Below are positions 63,601 to 64,000 of a DNA stretch of 64,000 bases, piece after piece. The notes under the pieces are model-generated. The model was not told the origin of the DNA. It searched no databases and saw nothing but the letters and a program-made list of their open reading frames with translations. Position 1 is the stretch's first letter. Each line of letters starts with the position of its first letter. A program made the position numbers and the translations under genes. Source of the stretch: Chlorella sorokiniana (Eukaryota; Chlorophyta; Trebouxiophyceae; Chlorellales; Chlorellaceae); the NCBI GenBank assembly GCA_025917655.1, contig CP084608.1:1736001-1800000 (forward strand), given 5' to 3'.

Positions 63601-63916
63601 CTCTGCCCACCTTCGTAGTGGCGCCACCCTCAGACACGCCAGCCGAGGTGCCTGCATGCTCCCCTTCCGTCTGTCTGTCGTCCCATTCTGATGCACTGCT
63701 GTCGACGTCGGACTGGGCACGGCCAGAGGCTGCCGCCGCTGCCGCTGTTACTGCTGGAGAGCGGCGGCGGCTGCTAGGCCGGGCAGATGCATGTTCTGGG
63801 GTCTCTCCATCCTGTCCACGGCTGACAGGGGCGTTGAGGGCCTTGCGCTTCTTCGTGGCCGAAGCGAGAGGCGGAGCCTCGTCTGCTTCAGGGCTTTGCT
63901 TCTTGCGCTTCGGCAT
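60670..63916 (-). CDS. Large AP2/ERF-domain nuclear protein
   Basis: The start ATG 63914-63916 gives MPKRKKQSPEADEAPP and TKKRKALNAP, two likely nuclear localisation signals. Exon 1 ends GATTK and joins in phase to HWRGVRQTKMKGRIKVGFRV, RVKLPDRSMLEVGTYRSASL, AARVYDRALIAMHGRK and AAAALGLNFPLETYQKQRER. This is an AP2/ERF DNA-binding domain (RGVR at the start, G-T-Y-x-S-A-x-x-AA-x-x-YD in the middle, NFP at the end). Next come acidic AQDEEDEEDMEEGEEEAEAR, LRPHLLQDGMPLREAAALVS and DPLWCPPQRRAAFARL, then EPAVVKLLASDAEYAQ, SESELEWLEQPASGAAGMAR, VDPLLLDPFTWLARAYPR, QLLEEEEQQREEQLLLLRQH, ALCLLCGAAQHSRQGFKGCP and VVQMALAVPKPPPG, ending CLCESLYAAEAGEGSLV (stop 60670). The AP2 part is firm. That the 3' exons belong to the same gene is inferred from donor/acceptor order. 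Confidence 0.65.
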
Positions 63917-64000
63917 TATTGCTGGTGATGTTCAGAGAACTGGTGAGGTTTGCCGCTACCCATCTCGGGAAAACGAGACGCAGGCTCCCGGGGAGCACAC

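Overview
The window looks like nuclear DNA of a Chlorella-like (trebouxiophyte) green alga. It is very GC-rich, almost every gene is cut by short introns with GT-AG (sometimes GC-AG) ends, and the proteins are of plant and algal type: CYP97A carotene hydroxylase, PLATZ, GIP1, IBR5, a chloroplast pseudouridine synthase and plant-type uL15. I see no prokaryotic, organellar, viral or transposase genes, no CRISPR array and no convincing tRNA or rRNA. Exon limits come from reading-frame and family conservation. Limits marked approximate are good to tens of bases.

Left part (0-9.6 kb): the TMEM208/SND2 gene runs off the left edge and is divergent from an RluA-type pseudouridine synthase of the plant PUS6 type. 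The 3' half of the synthase and a downstream unknown gene form a tandem duplication (about 2.3 kb per unit, with a third stub). The two copies of the unknown gene carry different disabling changes. From 7.6 to 9.6 kb I find no gene, but two long fold-back (inverted-repeat) elements.

9.7-24.6 kb is a run of minus-strand genes: RAD51C (recombination), an MNS1/FAP127-like ciliary protein, a GIP1-type RNA/ubiquitin-like protein with a prion-like tail, and CDC5L (spliceosome NTC/MAC). The last has its start codon in a 7-nt exon. Divergent from CDC5L lies an FHA-RING (CHFR-like) gene, followed by ARM-like repeats ending in a membrane segment (24.9-30.1 kb). These may be one gene or two.

30.7-44 kb: an SFT1/BET1-type Qc-SNARE, a chloroplast protein fusing two CBS domains to a DCC (DUF393) thiol-oxidoreductase-like domain, a VIT/CCC1 metal transporter, ribosomal protein uL15 divergent from mitochondrial mS34, and one or two unknown low-complexity genes. 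44-45.8 kb is gene-poor.

45.8-64 kb: PLATZ, an IBR5 dual-specificity phosphatase divergent from SMG9 (nonsense-mediated decay), an EEF2KMT/FAM86 methyltransferase divergent by only 134 bp from CYP97A (lutein pathway), an unknown plastid-type membrane protein, and a large AP2-domain protein. Functions are mixed housekeeping. The recurring layout is divergent gene pairs with short shared promoters. In at least nine conserved genes the reading frame breaks by one base at a C/G run, which looks like an assembly or base-calling artefact rather than mass pseudogenisation.
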